From: Pseudomonadales bacterium
GTDB taxonomy: Bacteria; Pseudomonadota; Gammaproteobacteria; Pseudomonadales; Halieaceae
Reading direction: 5' to 3'
Assembly: GCA_024234815.1 (NCBI GenBank)
Contig: JACKNO010000001.1
Coordinates: 1,302,001-1,366,000 of the forward strand
DNA: 64,000 nucleotides
Under the pieces are notes generated by a model. That model saw only the letters and a program-made list of their open reading frames with translations. It was not told the DNA's origin and did not search any database. Shown here one piece after another: positions 16,209-26,044 of this stretch (position 1 is its first letter; each line of letters begins with the position of its first letter). A program made the position numbers and the translations under genes.

Positions 16209-17606
16209 ATGCCCATAACTACTTCAGTCAAGAGCGCGCTCCGGGGACAGGTTTCCCCCGGTCAGGAGATCACCGTAAAAGGCTGGCTGCGCAGCAAACG
16301 GGATTCCAAGGCGGGCATATCTTTTCTGGCCATACACGATGGTTCATGTTTTGACGCCATTCAGGCCGTGGTGCCCTCGACCCTGCACAACTACGAAAGC
16401 GAGCTGTTGCGGCTCTCAACAGGTTGCGCGGTAGTTGTCAGCGGTGAACTTGTGCCCTCCCAGGGTAAAGGCCAGAGTGTTGAAATACAGGCGCTTGAGG
16501 TCGAGGTAGTGGGCTGGGTTGACGATGCGGAAAGCTATCCCATTGCCAAGAAACGGCACAGTTTCGAATACCTGCGCGGCCAGGCACACCTGCGCCCCCG
16601 CACCAATACGATTGGCGCAATCACTCGCGTGCGCGCAACACTCGCCAACGCGATCCACAACTACTTTTACAACCACGGCTTCAACTGGATCAACACACCC
16701 ATCATTACCGGCAGCGACTGCGAGGGTGCGGGTGAGCTATTCCGGGTTAGCACTCTGGACCTGGCTAATCCGCCACGTACTGCCGGCGGCAGCGTTGACT
16801 TCAGCCAGGATTTTTTTGGCCAGGAAGCCTTTCTCACGGTTTCCGGCCAACTCGAAGTTGAGTCTTACTGCCTTGCGATGAGCAAGGTATACACCTTCGG
16901 GCCGACGTTTCGCGCGGAGAACTCCAATACCAGCAGGCACCTGGCGGAATTCTGGATGGTGGAGCCGGAGATCGCCTTTGCCGATCTCCACGATGACGCA
17001 GACCTGGCGGAGGACCTGCTCAAACACCTGTTCACCAGGGTGCTGGAAGAGCGCGAGGATGATATGGCTTTTTTCCAGCAACATATCGACCCCACCGTGA
17101 TCACGCGGCTGCGGGGCGTCGTGGACAACAATTTTGAGCGCATGGAGTATCGACAGGCTATAGAAATACTCGAAAATTGCGGAGAGGCCTTTGAGTTTCC
17201 GGTGGCCTGGGGTCAGGACCTCGCCTCGGAGCACGAGCGCTACCTGTCCGAGAAGCATGTGGGTCGGCCGGTCGTGGTAATGAACTACCCGAAAGACATC
17301 AAGGCATTCTATATGCGCCTGAATGATGATGGCGAGACGGTAGCTGCCATGGATGTGCTGGCGCCAGGTATCGGGGAGATCATTGGCGGCAGCCAGCGCG
17401 AAGAGCGCCTCGATGTTCTGGACGCGCGCATGGACGAACACCTGAAGCGGGAACTGTGGTGGTATCGCGACCTGCGACGCTACGGAACGGTGCCGCATGC
17501 GGGATTTGGCCTGGGTTTCGAGCGCCTGCTGAACTATGTTACGGGCATGGAAAATGTGCGCGATGCGATCCCCTTCCCGCGCACTCCCGGGCATGCCAGC
17601 TTCTGA
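16209..17606 (+). CDS. asnS: Asparaginyl-tRNA synthetase
   Basis: A 465-residue class IIb aminoacyl-tRNA synthetase. The N-terminal ~110 residues are the OB-fold anticodon-binding domain (ITVKGWLRSKRDSKAGISFL). The catalytic core has motif 2 (TFGPTFRAENSNTSRHLAEF) and motif 3 (AGFGLGFERLLNYVTG), with the C-terminal FPRTPGHASF, which is characteristic of AsnRS. Length equals E. coli AsnRS. GAGGACGACACGGAACC precedes the ATG. Confidence 0.97.
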   Translation: MPITTSVKSALRGQVSPGQEITVKGWLRSKRDSKAGISFLAIHDGSCFDAIQAVVPSTLHNYESELLRLSTGCAVVVSGELVPSQGKGQSVEIQALEVEVVGWVDDAESYPIAKKRHSFEYLRGQAHLRPRTNTIGAITRVRATLANAIHNYFYNHGFNWINTPIITGSDCEGAGELFRVSTLDLANPPRTAGGSVDFSQDFFGQEAFLTVSGQLEVESYCLAMSKVYTFGPTFRAENSNTSRHLAEFWMVEPEIAFADLHDDADLAEDLLKHLFTRVLEEREDDMAFFQQHIDPTVITRLRGVVDNNFERMEYRQAIEILENCGEAFEFPVAWGQDLASEHERYLSEKHVGRPVVVMNYPKDIKAFYMRLNDDGETVAAMDVLAPGIGEIIGGSQREERLDVLDARMDEHLKRELWWYRDLRRYGTVPHAGFGLGFERLLNYVTGMENVRDAIPFPRTPGHASF

Positions 17607-17817
17607 TCAACCGGGTCGGGGACGCGGGCAGATTCCCCCGCCCTATCCGGCCCCGGCGCTCTCCAGGGAGCAGGTTGAGCACTTTTTGCCCACTTTTTGT
17701 GAAATATTGACCAGAATTTAACCAGACTGAATTTCCGATTCGGCCATACTCAATACATCCCCGGGCGAACGGGCAGGGGGTGTTAACGCGGTATCGAACC
17801 AGATCAGGGAATTGCCG

Positions 17818-18147
17818 ATGAAGAGTGCCTACGATTTCAGGACCGGTGGAGCTTTCAGTGAAATGGCCATCGTGGACACTTTTACCAAGCTTATCTTTGG
17901 GGAAGAGGAGGAGTTCAGCTCCAGCGAAGAGCTGATTATCCAGGCGTTGCGCCTGGCCGATACCAGTGTGGCCCCGGACACTCGCCGGGACCTCGGGCAG
18001 TACCTTCGGGCGCTGGGCGTGGCGGAGATGATTCAACTGGTTACCCGGGTTCAGGCCTGTCTGGCGGATGGTATGAAGGCCGTCGTCCTGACGGGGAAGG
18101 CCGCCGGGCACACGAGCCCCGGGCGAATCAAGCGGGCTCGGTATTAA
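17818..18147 (+). CDS. Hypothetical acidic protein
   Basis: A 109-residue cytosolic protein starting at ATG 17818 with CAGGGA upstream. The N-terminal and central parts are acidic (GEEEEFSSSEELIIQALRLAD) with two amphipathic helices (RRDLGQYLRALGVAEMIQLV), and the C-terminal 15 residues are basic and Gly/Arg-rich. The 210 bp before it is A+T-rich with two TTTTTG tracts and probably holds its promoter. No recognised domain. It is convergent with the RNase II gene. Confidence 0.65.
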   Translation: MKSAYDFRTGGAFSEMAIVDTFTKLIFGEEEEFSSSEELIIQALRLADTSVAPDTRRDLGQYLRALGVAEMIQLVTRVQACLADGMKAVVLTGKAAGHTSPGRIKRARY

Positions 18148-18214
18148 CCCGGCGCTCCAGCCGTTTTCGCTACTTTCACCTGCCGTGACCTGCCCGTAGG
18201 GCGGCAGGCGGCAG

Positions 18215-20215
18215 TTAACTCCCTTCCTGCGGTGGTTTTTCGACGTCGTTTTTGGGCGGTTTCAACCCGCAACCCGGGGTAAGTGCGAACATGGCCCGGT
18301 AGCTGCTCGCCTCGTCCACGGCCTGGAAGCTCAGTTCGACGGTCTGTTCCAGCTGGAATTTGCGTGTGGTGCTGGTCAGGCTCGCGGTCCATTTGTCATA
18401 GCTGAACTTCTCGGGGTCCTTGCGTAAATCCACAAATCCCTCCAGGCCGCTGTCCTCCAGGCGAGCCGTGAAGCCGCTGCTGTTGACGTGGCTTATGCGG
18501 CCCTTGAAGGTGACATTCTCGCCGCTGCTGGCCAGCTTCGCCAGGTACTTGCCCGCCAGCCAGCGTTCGGCCTGTTGGGTCGCGGCCCGGGTATTTTGCA
18601 GGCGCTCCGCCAGCGTCGCCAGCACCTGCGGATTTACCTTATCCGCGGTTTGCTGGTGGATCAGCGCCTTGATCTGCAGGTGAACGAGGAAATCCACATA
18701 CTTGCGCAGCGGTGAGGTGCAGTTGGTATAGGCGTCCAGGGCCATACCCATGTGGGCGCCGGGAGTACAACTCAATTCGGCGCGGGTCAGCAGGCGGTTG
18801 ATCATGCCCCGCAACGGCAGTTTATGCTCCTGCTGAGACAGGCAAAGCATGATTTCCCTGTACCCGCTCACGGTGGTGGGGTCGGCCTCTGCCACCGCCG
18901 GAGCATGCATGGCCAGGAACTTGCGAGCCTCCTCGATCCGGTCGGCACGGATGCCGGGGTGGATAACGAAGGGGCCGTTCGCACCTTGCTCCCGAAGATA
19001 GCTGGCGGCACAGCGATTGGCGGCAATCATGCACTCTTCCACCAACTTATGGGACAACAGTTTCTCGTAGGGCTCTATGGTCTCGATCTGCTTCTTGTCA
19101 TTGAGTATCCAGCGATACTCTTTGCGGTCCTCCATCACCAGCCCGTGTGCTTCCCGGTTTGCGCGCAGGGCGCGAAACACCTGGTACAGGGCTTCCAGCG
19201 GGGTGGCGTGGCTCATCAGCTCTTCGCCCTGCCCGCTGAGATAGCGGTCCACGCCATAGTAGGAGAGTTTGCCGCGGGAGCGCACCGTCGCTTCGATGAA
19301 CTCGAATTCACCGACTTCGCCACTATCGCTGATGGCAACCTTGCAGACCAGCGCGGGTCTGTCGGCGCCTTCTGACAGGGCGCAGGTATCCTGTGACAAC
19401 TGTTCCGGCAGCATGGGCAGCACATCGCCGTGGAAATACACGGAGGCGCCCCGGGATGCGATGTCCTTGTGCAGTTCACTGTCCGCATCGATGTAGGCGG
19501 TGGGATCGGCTATGGCCACGAACAGGGTCCAGCCGTCACTGCTGATCTCCGCGTACAGAGCGTCGTCGATGTCCTGGGTCTTGACCGTATCTATGGAGAT
19601 AAACTCGAGGTCGGTGAGATCCCGCCGCGTGCCGGTCTCCAGCGGCCGGCGCTCGGCCACCAGGCGTTCCACCTCCCGCTTGCTGGAATTGCTCCACTCG
19701 GTGGCCAGCCGATATTTGGCCATACTGTAGAGGTTTTCGATTCCGGGGGTGTCGTCGTTGCCGATGACCGCTTGCACCTTGGCCTGGGGTTTGCCGTCGC
19801 GGATGGGGTGGCGCAGGATTGCGCAGCGCACGTAGTCGCCTTCCTTTACACCGTTGCGGGCGTGGGGAGGGATGAACAGCCAGCGCCTGAGCTGTTGCAG
19901 GTCTGGTTCGACGAAAATCGCCTTACCCTTGCGGACGCAGCGCCCGGTGAAGTCGCCCAGCGGGCTGGCCACCAGTTTTTCCACTTCGGCGATGGTTTTA
20001 TTGTCTTTGGTGGGGCGGATGCAAACCAGTACCCGGTCGTCAGGAAAAACTTTGAGCATTTCATCGGGCGGAATGAAAATCTCGCGGCCGTCGTCAAGTA
20101 CGGCAAATCCGTAGCGATTCTGGGTGCCCTTGATAAGCGCTTCCGCACGCTCTTTCTCAGCCTCCATCTGTGATTTGAGGCCTTTCAGTTGTGACAGGGA
20201 GTCCTGATTGAGCAT
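18215..20215 (-). CDS. rnb: RNase II/RNase R family 3'-5' exoribonuclease
   Basis: A 666-residue exoribonuclease of the RNB superfamily, similar in length to E. coli RNase II (644) and shorter than RNase R (813). The N-terminal cold-shock-type domain includes GTQNRYGFAVLDDGREIFIPPDEM. The RNB catalytic centre has the aspartate cluster SIDTVKTQDIDDALYAE and the signature NCTSPLRKYVDFLVH. A C-terminal S1-like domain follows (VTFKGRISHVNSSGFTARLE). It degrades single-stranded RNA processively, leaving short oligonucleotides that the oligoribonuclease at 25317 would finish. ATG 20215 is chosen as the homologous start; the frame is open for another 276 bp upstream without family similarity. Confidence 0.88.
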   Translation of the reverse strand: MLNQDSLSQLKGLKSQMEAEKERAEALIKGTQNRYGFAVLDDGREIFIPPDEMLKVFPDDRVLVCIRPTKDNKTIAEVEKLVASPLGDFTGRCVRKGKAIFVEPDLQQLRRWLFIPPHARNGVKEGDYVRCAILRHPIRDGKPQAKVQAVIGNDDTPGIENLYSMAKYRLATEWSNSSKREVERLVAERRPLETGTRRDLTDLEFISIDTVKTQDIDDALYAEISSDGWTLFVAIADPTAYIDADSELHKDIASRGASVYFHGDVLPMLPEQLSQDTCALSEGADRPALVCKVAISDSGEVGEFEFIEATVRSRGKLSYYGVDRYLSGQGEELMSHATPLEALYQVFRALRANREAHGLVMEDRKEYRWILNDKKQIETIEPYEKLLSHKLVEECMIAANRCAASYLREQGANGPFVIHPGIRADRIEEARKFLAMHAPAVAEADPTTVSGYREIMLCLSQQEHKLPLRGMINRLLTRAELSCTPGAHMGMALDAYTNCTSPLRKYVDFLVHLQIKALIHQQTADKVNPQVLATLAERLQNTRAATQQAERWLAGKYLAKLASSGENVTFKGRISHVNSSGFTARLEDSGLEGFVDLRKDPEKFSYDKWTASLTSTTRKFQLEQTVELSFQAVDEASSYRAMFALTPGCGLKPPKNDVEKPPQEGS

Positions 20216-20639
20216 GCTGCGAGCTACTTCTAAATTCTTGAACACAAGCCCGCCATCGTAGCGGAAATTGCCGGCCGTGTCAGTGACATCTGTATTCCCG
20301 GGCGGATTCGCACACCATTTCTCCCCCGGGCATTGACAGGCCGGCGATCCGGGTTTGATAATCGGGACAACGCGGAAGTAACCCGCCCCAACGGGAATAG
20401 CCATTGACTGACCTGGGGGCGCAGGCAGGAAAGCAGCTTGCCTGTCGCCATGCGTCACGCAGACAGCGCCAGAGCGCTGCGATCGAGCCACCCGGGCTCA
20501 GGCACCATTCGCGCTGCATATTTCTCTCCAGGCATCCCGTTCCCCTGTTTCATCCACTGCAACCCCGGCCACTGCTGTCGGTCCAGAACCAGCAACCCAC
20601 CACACTATCACCCAGCGACACATCGATGAGGAATCCTCT

Positions 20640-22079
20640 ATGGACTCTGGCTCCCCCCTGCGCGTAGAAAAAACGACCCTCAAACCCGTCATCAAGAAGA
20701 CGTATGTCCTGGACACCAACGTCCTGCTGCACGACCCCACGGCGGTTACCGCCTTCAAGCAACATCACGTGGTCATTCCCATGACCGTCCTCGAGGAACT
20801 CGACCATATCAAGGATAGGCACGACAAAACGGTCAGCCGGGAGGCGCGGATCGCCATTCAGATGATTGACAAGGTGGTGGATACCGCCACTCCGCAACAG
20901 ATACAGGAAGGAGTGGATGTTCCGGGCACGAGCCTGGAGGGCAGCCCCCTGGGCACGCTTGCCATTTATGCCGACCAGCGGCTGTCGGACAATTCAGCGG
21001 TGCCTTACCTGGACGATACCCAGGCCCAGGCCAACGACAACCGTATCATCAATGTCGCCCTGCGCTTGCAGGCCGAGCACCCGAATGAGTTTGTCTGCCT
21101 GGTTACCAAGGACATCAACATGCGGATAAAGGCCAAGGGGTCGGGTCTGGTGCATGTCGAGGATTACCGCCGGGACCGCGTGCTGGACGATATCGACCTG
21201 CTCGCCCGGGGTTACGAGCACATTCCGGGGGATTTCTGGTCCACCATCAGCGAGGTGGATACCCTGCGCGAGGGCGACTGCACATTGCACCGCATCCCGC
21301 GCAAGTCCCTGCCCCAGGCCTACCCCAATATGTTTCTGTACGATGACCAGCAGTTTATGGCCTTCGTCAAACGGGTGGACTCGGAGTTCGTTTACCTGCG
21401 CTGCGACAGCCGGGATAACCTGATGAATCGCCGCTTCTGGGGCCTGGTGCCGCGAAACCTGGAGCAGGCCATGGCCATGTCGCTGCTGGCCGATGACAAC
21501 GTCGACATGACGGTCATGACCGGCCCCGCGGGATCAGGTAAAACCCTGCTGGCGCTGGCCTATGGCGTGCATGCCATTCTGGAACAGAAGCGCTACTCCA
21601 AGCTGATCGTGGCGCGTTCCACGCCACCCATCGCGGAGGAGATCGGCTTTTTGCCCGGCACAGAAGAGGAAAAGATGGCGCCATGGCTGGCCGCGTTCGA
21701 CGACAACCTTGAAATTCTTCACGGTACCGACGAGTCCTGTCACGGCAGCATCAGCTATGTGAAGGAGAGGGCGAATATCCAGTTCAAGTCTCTCAACTTC
21801 ATGCGCGGCAGGTCCTTTAACAACGCCTACATCATTATCGATGAAGCCCAGGGCTTGACCCAGTTCCAGCTCAAGTCGGTGATCAGCCGGGTGGGGGCCG
21901 ATTCCAAGATAGTGGTGCTGGGCAACCTGGCCCAGATCGACAACAAGTACATCTCACCGCTTACCTCTGGCCTCACCTACCTCGTGGAAAAGAGCAAGCT
22001 CTATCCTCACGCGGGCATCATGCATGTGAACGGTATTGTGCGATCCAGGCTGGCGGCCTTTGCGGAGGAGAATTTATAG
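20640..22079 (+). CDS. PIN-domain/PhoH-like ATPase fusion
   Basis: A 479-residue protein starting at ATG 20640 after AGGA. Residues ~20-160 are a PIN ribonuclease domain (KTYVLDTNVLLHDPTAV, VLEELDHIKDR, VCLVTKDINMRIKAKG), carrying the acidic metal-binding residues. Residues ~245-475 are the PhoH ATPase domain, with Walker A TGPAGSGKTLLAL, GFLPGTEEEKMAPWL and the Walker B-like AYIIIDEAQGLT. This is the PhoH2/YlaK architecture, for which RNA helicase and RNase activities have been reported in related proteins. It is divergent from the RNase II gene and may also act in RNA turnover. Confidence 0.92.
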   Translation: MDSGSPLRVEKTTLKPVIKKTYVLDTNVLLHDPTAVTAFKQHHVVIPMTVLEELDHIKDRHDKTVSREARIAIQMIDKVVDTATPQQIQEGVDVPGTSLEGSPLGTLAIYADQRLSDNSAVPYLDDTQAQANDNRIINVALRLQAEHPNEFVCLVTKDINMRIKAKGSGLVHVEDYRRDRVLDDIDLLARGYEHIPGDFWSTISEVDTLREGDCTLHRIPRKSLPQAYPNMFLYDDQQFMAFVKRVDSEFVYLRCDSRDNLMNRRFWGLVPRNLEQAMAMSLLADDNVDMTVMTGPAGSGKTLLALAYGVHAILEQKRYSKLIVARSTPPIAEEIGFLPGTEEEKMAPWLAAFDDNLEILHGTDESCHGSISYVKERANIQFKSLNFMRGRSFNNAYIIIDEAQGLTQFQLKSVISRVGADSKIVVLGNLAQIDNKYISPLTSGLTYLVEKSKLYPHAGIMHVNGIVRSRLAAFAEENL

Positions 22080-22116
22080 GGAATAGACAGGCAATAGATT
22101 TTTCCGGGAGGAGAAT

Positions 22117-23235
22117 CTAGAGCCCGTCATCTGCGAACGGGTCGCCGGCGTCTGGCTGGTACCCGTCCCCGGTTTCCGCCGCAGCCCCGTGCTGCCCGGG
22201 GCCTCCGTTGTCCACGGCGCCCTGGGGATTCCCTTTGTTTTTCTTTCTCGCGAGGTCACGCTCCAGCGCGATCTGCAATCCCAGCGATACACTCCAGGCG
22301 AACTGGCGTTTTTCGTGCGGATTCTGTTTGCGATAGTTATAAGCAGGCTCCAGTTCCAGGAACATGTACCTGCGGAATACCTGGCGCCGAAACAACACGC
22401 CCAGGCGATAGTTTTTCACATAGGATTCGGGATCGGTGACCCCATTGATTGCCCCGAAGTAGTTTACACCCAGCTCGCGATTGCGGCTTACGGTCTTGTG
22501 GCGCTTAAACAGGGACAGGCGGCTTACCCACTCGGTACCATCGGTCTCCTCCCCGTACACCGCGCGGTTGTTCCAGCGCAGGACCGTGTTGGGGCCCAGC
22601 ACCCTGTTCAGCTCTATCTGGCTGGTTGCGTAACCACCCTCGTTATCTTCATATTGCAGTCTCTGGGTGAAGCGATAGGTGCTCACGTCGCTCAGGGCCC
22701 CCTGGTAGCGATAGCGCACCCCGGGACGCACCCGATTCCAGCTGATGCCCATGGTGAGATCGAAACGGGAGTGTTGACCCTCGGATAACCGGTACAGCAG
22801 GCCAAAACTGTCGTCCAGTTTGCGCTCTTCCCCTTCGGGGTCCAGTTCATCCCCGCCCTCGTCACTGAATACGATGTTGAGACGCTTCGATATTCTGGGG
22901 ACCTGGATTTTTCCCCGAAGTCGAACCCTGTTGTTGTTGCCGTCCTCCTGGTCCCAGTCCGTGACGAAATCCAGTCTCAGGAAAGATTCCGCGGCTTCCA
23001 GTTCATAGTTCGGTTCGCCAAAGTACTCGTCCATCCACTGGGTCAGTGCCTGGGCCTGCTCTGTGGCATAGGAGTGAGTGGAGTCCACCCAGTCTTCTTC
23101 GCTGGGCTCTACGGGCTCCTCGGGTGCCGCAGCCTGCCAACCTCTGATTTTATGCTCTTTCTCCGGTCCTTCGGGTGAAAGGTCGGCGGCAGCGGCCGGA
23201 ACCGCCAGGATAAGCGCTATAAACCACATCTTCAC
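22117..23235 (-). CDS. Putative outer-membrane beta-barrel protein
   Basis: A 372-residue exported protein. A signal peptide (residues 1-17) is followed by an acidic region to about residue 85. From there alternating hydrophobic/polar strands separated by short turns run to about residue 325 (for example SFLRLDFVTDWDQED, NNRVRLRGKIQVPR, SRFDLTMGISWNRVRPGVRYRY, FLELEPAYNYRK, FAWSVSLGLQIALERDL), the look of a 12-14-strand barrel. A hydrophilic Gly/Asn/Asp tail follows instead of the usual terminal aromatic. No specific family recognised. It is divergent from psd, with 47 bp between starts. Confidence 0.7.
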   Translation of the reverse strand: MKMWFIALILAVPAAAADLSPEGPEKEHKIRGWQAAAPEEPVEPSEEDWVDSTHSYATEQAQALTQWMDEYFGEPNYELEAAESFLRLDFVTDWDQEDGNNNRVRLRGKIQVPRISKRLNIVFSDEGGDELDPEGEERKLDDSFGLLYRLSEGQHSRFDLTMGISWNRVRPGVRYRYQGALSDVSTYRFTQRLQYEDNEGGYATSQIELNRVLGPNTVLRWNNRAVYGEETDGTEWVSRLSLFKRHKTVSRNRELGVNYFGAINGVTDPESYVKNYRLGVLFRRQVFRRYMFLELEPAYNYRKQNPHEKRQFAWSVSLGLQIALERDLARKKNKGNPQGAVDNGGPGQHGAAAETGDGYQPDAGDPFADDGL

Positions 23236-23282
23236 GACATTGATCTACATTCCACCAACGGTTTAACGTTACACTACGCACT

Positions 23283-24134
23283 ATGGATACGATTTTCATC
23301 TTTTTACAATACATATTACCCCAACACCTGCTGTCGCGTTGTACGGGCTGGCTGGCGGATTTGCAGCACCCGGCCTGGTTGAAAAACTGGCTCATTCATA
23401 TCTTCGTCAGGCGTTTCAAGGTGGATATGACCGAGGCGGCAAACCCGGACCCCGCGAGTTACGCCTCGTTCAATGCTTTTTTTACCCGTCCGCTGCGTGA
23501 AGATGCGCGCACGCTGGCTGCGGCGGATATTGTCTGCCCCGCGGATGGCGCCATAAGTCAACTGGGCGCAATCGAGGGCGGCCGTGTCTTCCAGGCCAAG
23601 GGCCAGTCCTTCAGCACCTGGGAGCTTCTGGGTGGTGACGGGGGGCGCGCGAAACAGTTTGTCGACGGCAGTTTCGCCACAATTTATCTGTCGCCCCGGG
23701 ACTACCACCGGGTGCATATGCCGCTGGCGGGTCGCTTGACTGCCACCAGCTACATTCCGGGCAAGTTGTTCTCGGTAAATCAGGTAACAGCCGAAAATGT
23801 CCCGCGACTGTTCGCCAGGAACGAGCGGCTGGTCTGCTATTTCGATACCGAAGCGGGGCCCGTGGCGATGATTCTAGTCGGCGCGATGATCGTAGCGGGC
23901 ATTGAAACGGTCTGGTCGGGGCAAGTGGCACCACCCACATCCACGCCCTCGATCCAGGATTTTGTCAATGTGCCGCGGACGATCGAGCTTGCCCAGGGCG
24001 AGGAGATGGGCCGCTTCAAACTCGGTTCCACCGTGATTCTGTTGTTCCCCAAAGGCGCCGTCGAATTTGACGACGCCTATGTGGCGGGCGCGGCGACACG
24101 CCTGGGCGAGTCACTGGGCAGGATTTGTCGATAA
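23283..24134 (+). CDS. psd: Phosphatidylserine decarboxylase proenzyme
   Basis: A 283-residue inner-membrane enzyme that makes phosphatidylethanolamine from phosphatidylserine. Motifs: SYASFNAFFTRPLREDAR near residue 60, CPADGAISQLG near 86, YLSPRDYHRVHMPLAG near 138, and the C-terminal FKLGSTVILLFPKG near 243-256, where autocleavage between Gly and Ser of LGST generates the pyruvoyl group. The length is normal for the gammaproteobacterial type. Confidence 0.96.
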   Translation: MDTIFIFLQYILPQHLLSRCTGWLADLQHPAWLKNWLIHIFVRRFKVDMTEAANPDPASYASFNAFFTRPLREDARTLAAADIVCPADGAISQLGAIEGGRVFQAKGQSFSTWELLGGDGGRAKQFVDGSFATIYLSPRDYHRVHMPLAGRLTATSYIPGKLFSVNQVTAENVPRLFARNERLVCYFDTEAGPVAMILVGAMIVAGIETVWSGQVAPPTSTPSIQDFVNVPRTIELAQGEEMGRFKLGSTVILLFPKGAVEFDDAYVAGAATRLGESLGRICR

Positions 24135-24217
24135 CGCCGATATTCCAGGGTATCCGGCGCCAGGCCTGATACCTGCTCTGCCGCCGGGCGCATCCCGGAA
24201 ATAAACAATCCCCCAGC

Positions 24218-25231
24218 CTAAGTCTCCTCCAGACCGGATACGATGTAGCGGTAACTGCCCATCCGTCGTTCGCTGATCCCACCCGCCGCCAGCGCCCCAA
24301 GGATGGCGCAGCCCGGTTCGTGTACATGCTGGCAATCGCGGAATTTGCACCTGCCCAGCAGTGGCCGGAACTCGCGGAAGCCTTGCTCCACCTGCTCGCG
24401 GCTCATATGCCAGAGGCCGAATTCACGGATACCCGGGGAATCAATCAGGCTGCCGCCGGAGGGCAGGTGGAACAACTGGGCGGTCGTGGTGGTGTGGGTG
24501 CCCCTGCTGGTGCTCTCGGACAGTCCGCCCACCCGCAGGTCGGCCTTTGGCAGCAAGGCGTTCACCAATGAGGATTTCCCAACACCCGACTGGCCCACAA
24601 ACACACTGGTGCGGTCGCGCAGCGCGGCGTGCAGTTCATCCAGCCCTCCGTGCAGGCTGCAGGTATGGAGAATGCGGTAGCCCAGGGTGGGATAGATAGC
24701 CAGCAGATCATCAATTTGCCGGCGCAACTCGGGGTTGTCATTCAGCAGGTCGGTTTTGTTGAGCAGGATCACCGGCTCGATGTTGACCGTTTCGGCGGCC
24801 ACGAGGTATCGGTCTATCAGGTTGGCGTGGGGTTCGGGCAGGGGGGCAATGACCACCACGATCTGGTCGATATTGGCCGCCACCGGTTTCAGTTTGCCGT
24901 AGGGGTCGGGCCGCGACAGAACACTGTCGCGCTCGCGCTGGGCAACGATCACCCCGGTAGGTTCGCCCTCGCACCACACCACCCGGTCGCCGGTGACCAG
25001 GCCTTCCAGATTGGCGCGCAGATGGCAGCGGTGGCGCTGCCCCGAGGCGGATTCGACTTCCACCTGGGTGCCAAAGTGAGCGGTGACCAGGCCGTCACGC
25101 TCCGCGCCCAGTGCCCCGCTGGCCAGGGATTCCTCGGCCAGGGCGCCGCGGCGGTCGGCCCGCTTCGCCTTTTCTTCCTGGATTTTTTCGATGCGCCAGG
25201 CCTGCTGGCGGGTGAGCTTGCGTTTCGACAT
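24218..25231 (-). CDS. rsgA: Ribosome small-subunit-dependent GTPase A
   Basis: A 337-residue circularly permuted GTPase acting late in 30S assembly. A basic N-terminus (MSKRKLTRQQAWRIEKIQEE) leads into an OB fold (~residues 40-110). Then come the permuted G motifs: NKTDLL (G4) before GQSGVGKSSLVNALL (G1), SRGTHTTTTAQ (G2) and DSPGIREFGLW (G3). The C-terminal zinc site is CKFRDCQHVHEPGC. It is divergent from orn with an 85 bp gap; the rsgA-orn-psd-queG neighbourhood is a common gammaproteobacterial arrangement. Confidence 0.96.
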   Translation of the reverse strand: MSKRKLTRQQAWRIEKIQEEKAKRADRRGALAEESLASGALGAERDGLVTAHFGTQVEVESASGQRHRCHLRANLEGLVTGDRVVWCEGEPTGVIVAQRERDSVLSRPDPYGKLKPVAANIDQIVVVIAPLPEPHANLIDRYLVAAETVNIEPVILLNKTDLLNDNPELRRQIDDLLAIYPTLGYRILHTCSLHGGLDELHAALRDRTSVFVGQSGVGKSSLVNALLPKADLRVGGLSESTSRGTHTTTTAQLFHLPSGGSLIDSPGIREFGLWHMSREQVEQGFREFRPLLGRCKFRDCQHVHEPGCAILGALAAGGISERRMGSYRYIVSGLEET

Positions 25232-25316
25232 TGCAGCATTATTGGTGCAGGGCGTAGCGCTGTCGAGGCAATTTGCTACACTGCTTGCTGTCGCAGCCAG
25301 CTTGGGAAGTCACCGC

Positions 25317-25865
25317 ATGCAAGATTCCAACAACCTGATCTGGGTGGATATGGAGATGACGGGGCTGAACCCTGAGCACGATACGGTCATAGAGATCGCC
25401 ACGATCATTACTGACAGTCAGCTCAATACGCTGGCGGAAGGCCCGGTCATCGCCGTGCACCAGGACGATGCCACCCTGGCCGCGATGGACGAGTGGAATA
25501 CCAGCCATCACACGCATTCCGGCCTCGTGGACAGGGTTCGCGCCAGTACTCACTCCGAACGTAGCGCCCAGGAAATCACCCTGGCATTCCTTGAGCAGTG
25601 GGTGCCCGCGGGGGCGTCACCCATGTGCGGCAACAGCATCTGCCAGGACCGGCGCTTCATGGCCCGCCACATGCCGGGGCTGGAGGCCTACTTTCACTAC
25701 CGCAACCTCGATGTGAGCACCCTCAAGATCCTGATGCAGCGCTGGCGGCCCGAGCTCGAGGCCGGTATCAGCAAAACTTCCACACATCTGGCACTGGATG
25801 ATATCCGTGAGTCGATAGCGGAAATGCGTTACTACCGGGACCACTTTCTCAGGCTGGATCGGTGA
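25317..25865 (+). CDS. orn: Oligoribonuclease
   Basis: A 182-residue DEDDh exonuclease that degrades RNA oligomers of 2-5 nt, including pGpG. Exo I is LIWVDMEMTGL, Exo II lies around HHTHSGLVDRV with the NSICQDRRFM segment, and Exo III is HLALDDIRESIAEM. Full length. ATG 25317 is the homologous start. The long open frame upstream overlaps rsgA antisense and is not coding. Confidence 0.97.
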   Translation: MQDSNNLIWVDMEMTGLNPEHDTVIEIATIITDSQLNTLAEGPVIAVHQDDATLAAMDEWNTSHHTHSGLVDRVRASTHSERSAQEITLAFLEQWVPAGASPMCGNSICQDRRFMARHMPGLEAYFHYRNLDVSTLKILMQRWRPELEAGISKTSTHLALDDIRESIAEMRYYRDHFLRLDR

Positions 25866-25925
25866 TGCCGGCAAGTTCGGCACCCAAAAAACTCTACTAT
25901 GGCTTTGTGAGCCCGGTCCCGGCCA

Positions 25926-25980
25926 GTGGAAGTGCAATTCGCCCGCTTCCCCGATACTTGCGAGCGAATTGCACTTCCAC
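25926..25980. repeat. Long perfect hairpin A (17 bp stem, 21-nt loop)
   Basis: GTGGAAGTGCAATTCGC at 25926-25942 is repeated exactly as its reverse complement at 25964-25980. The 21-base loop at 25943-25963 begins CCGCTTCCCCGATACTTG. It sits between the convergent orn and queG genes, 60 bp after the orn stop. No T-run follows on either strand. The loop is the reverse complement, at 20 of 21 positions, of the loop of hairpin B. Confidence 0.85.
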
Positions 25981-26044
25981 CGTCCGAGCCCTCGTCTGGG
26001 CTATTGGGTAGAACGCTTTTCGGTGTCATTGTCGGAATGAAGGA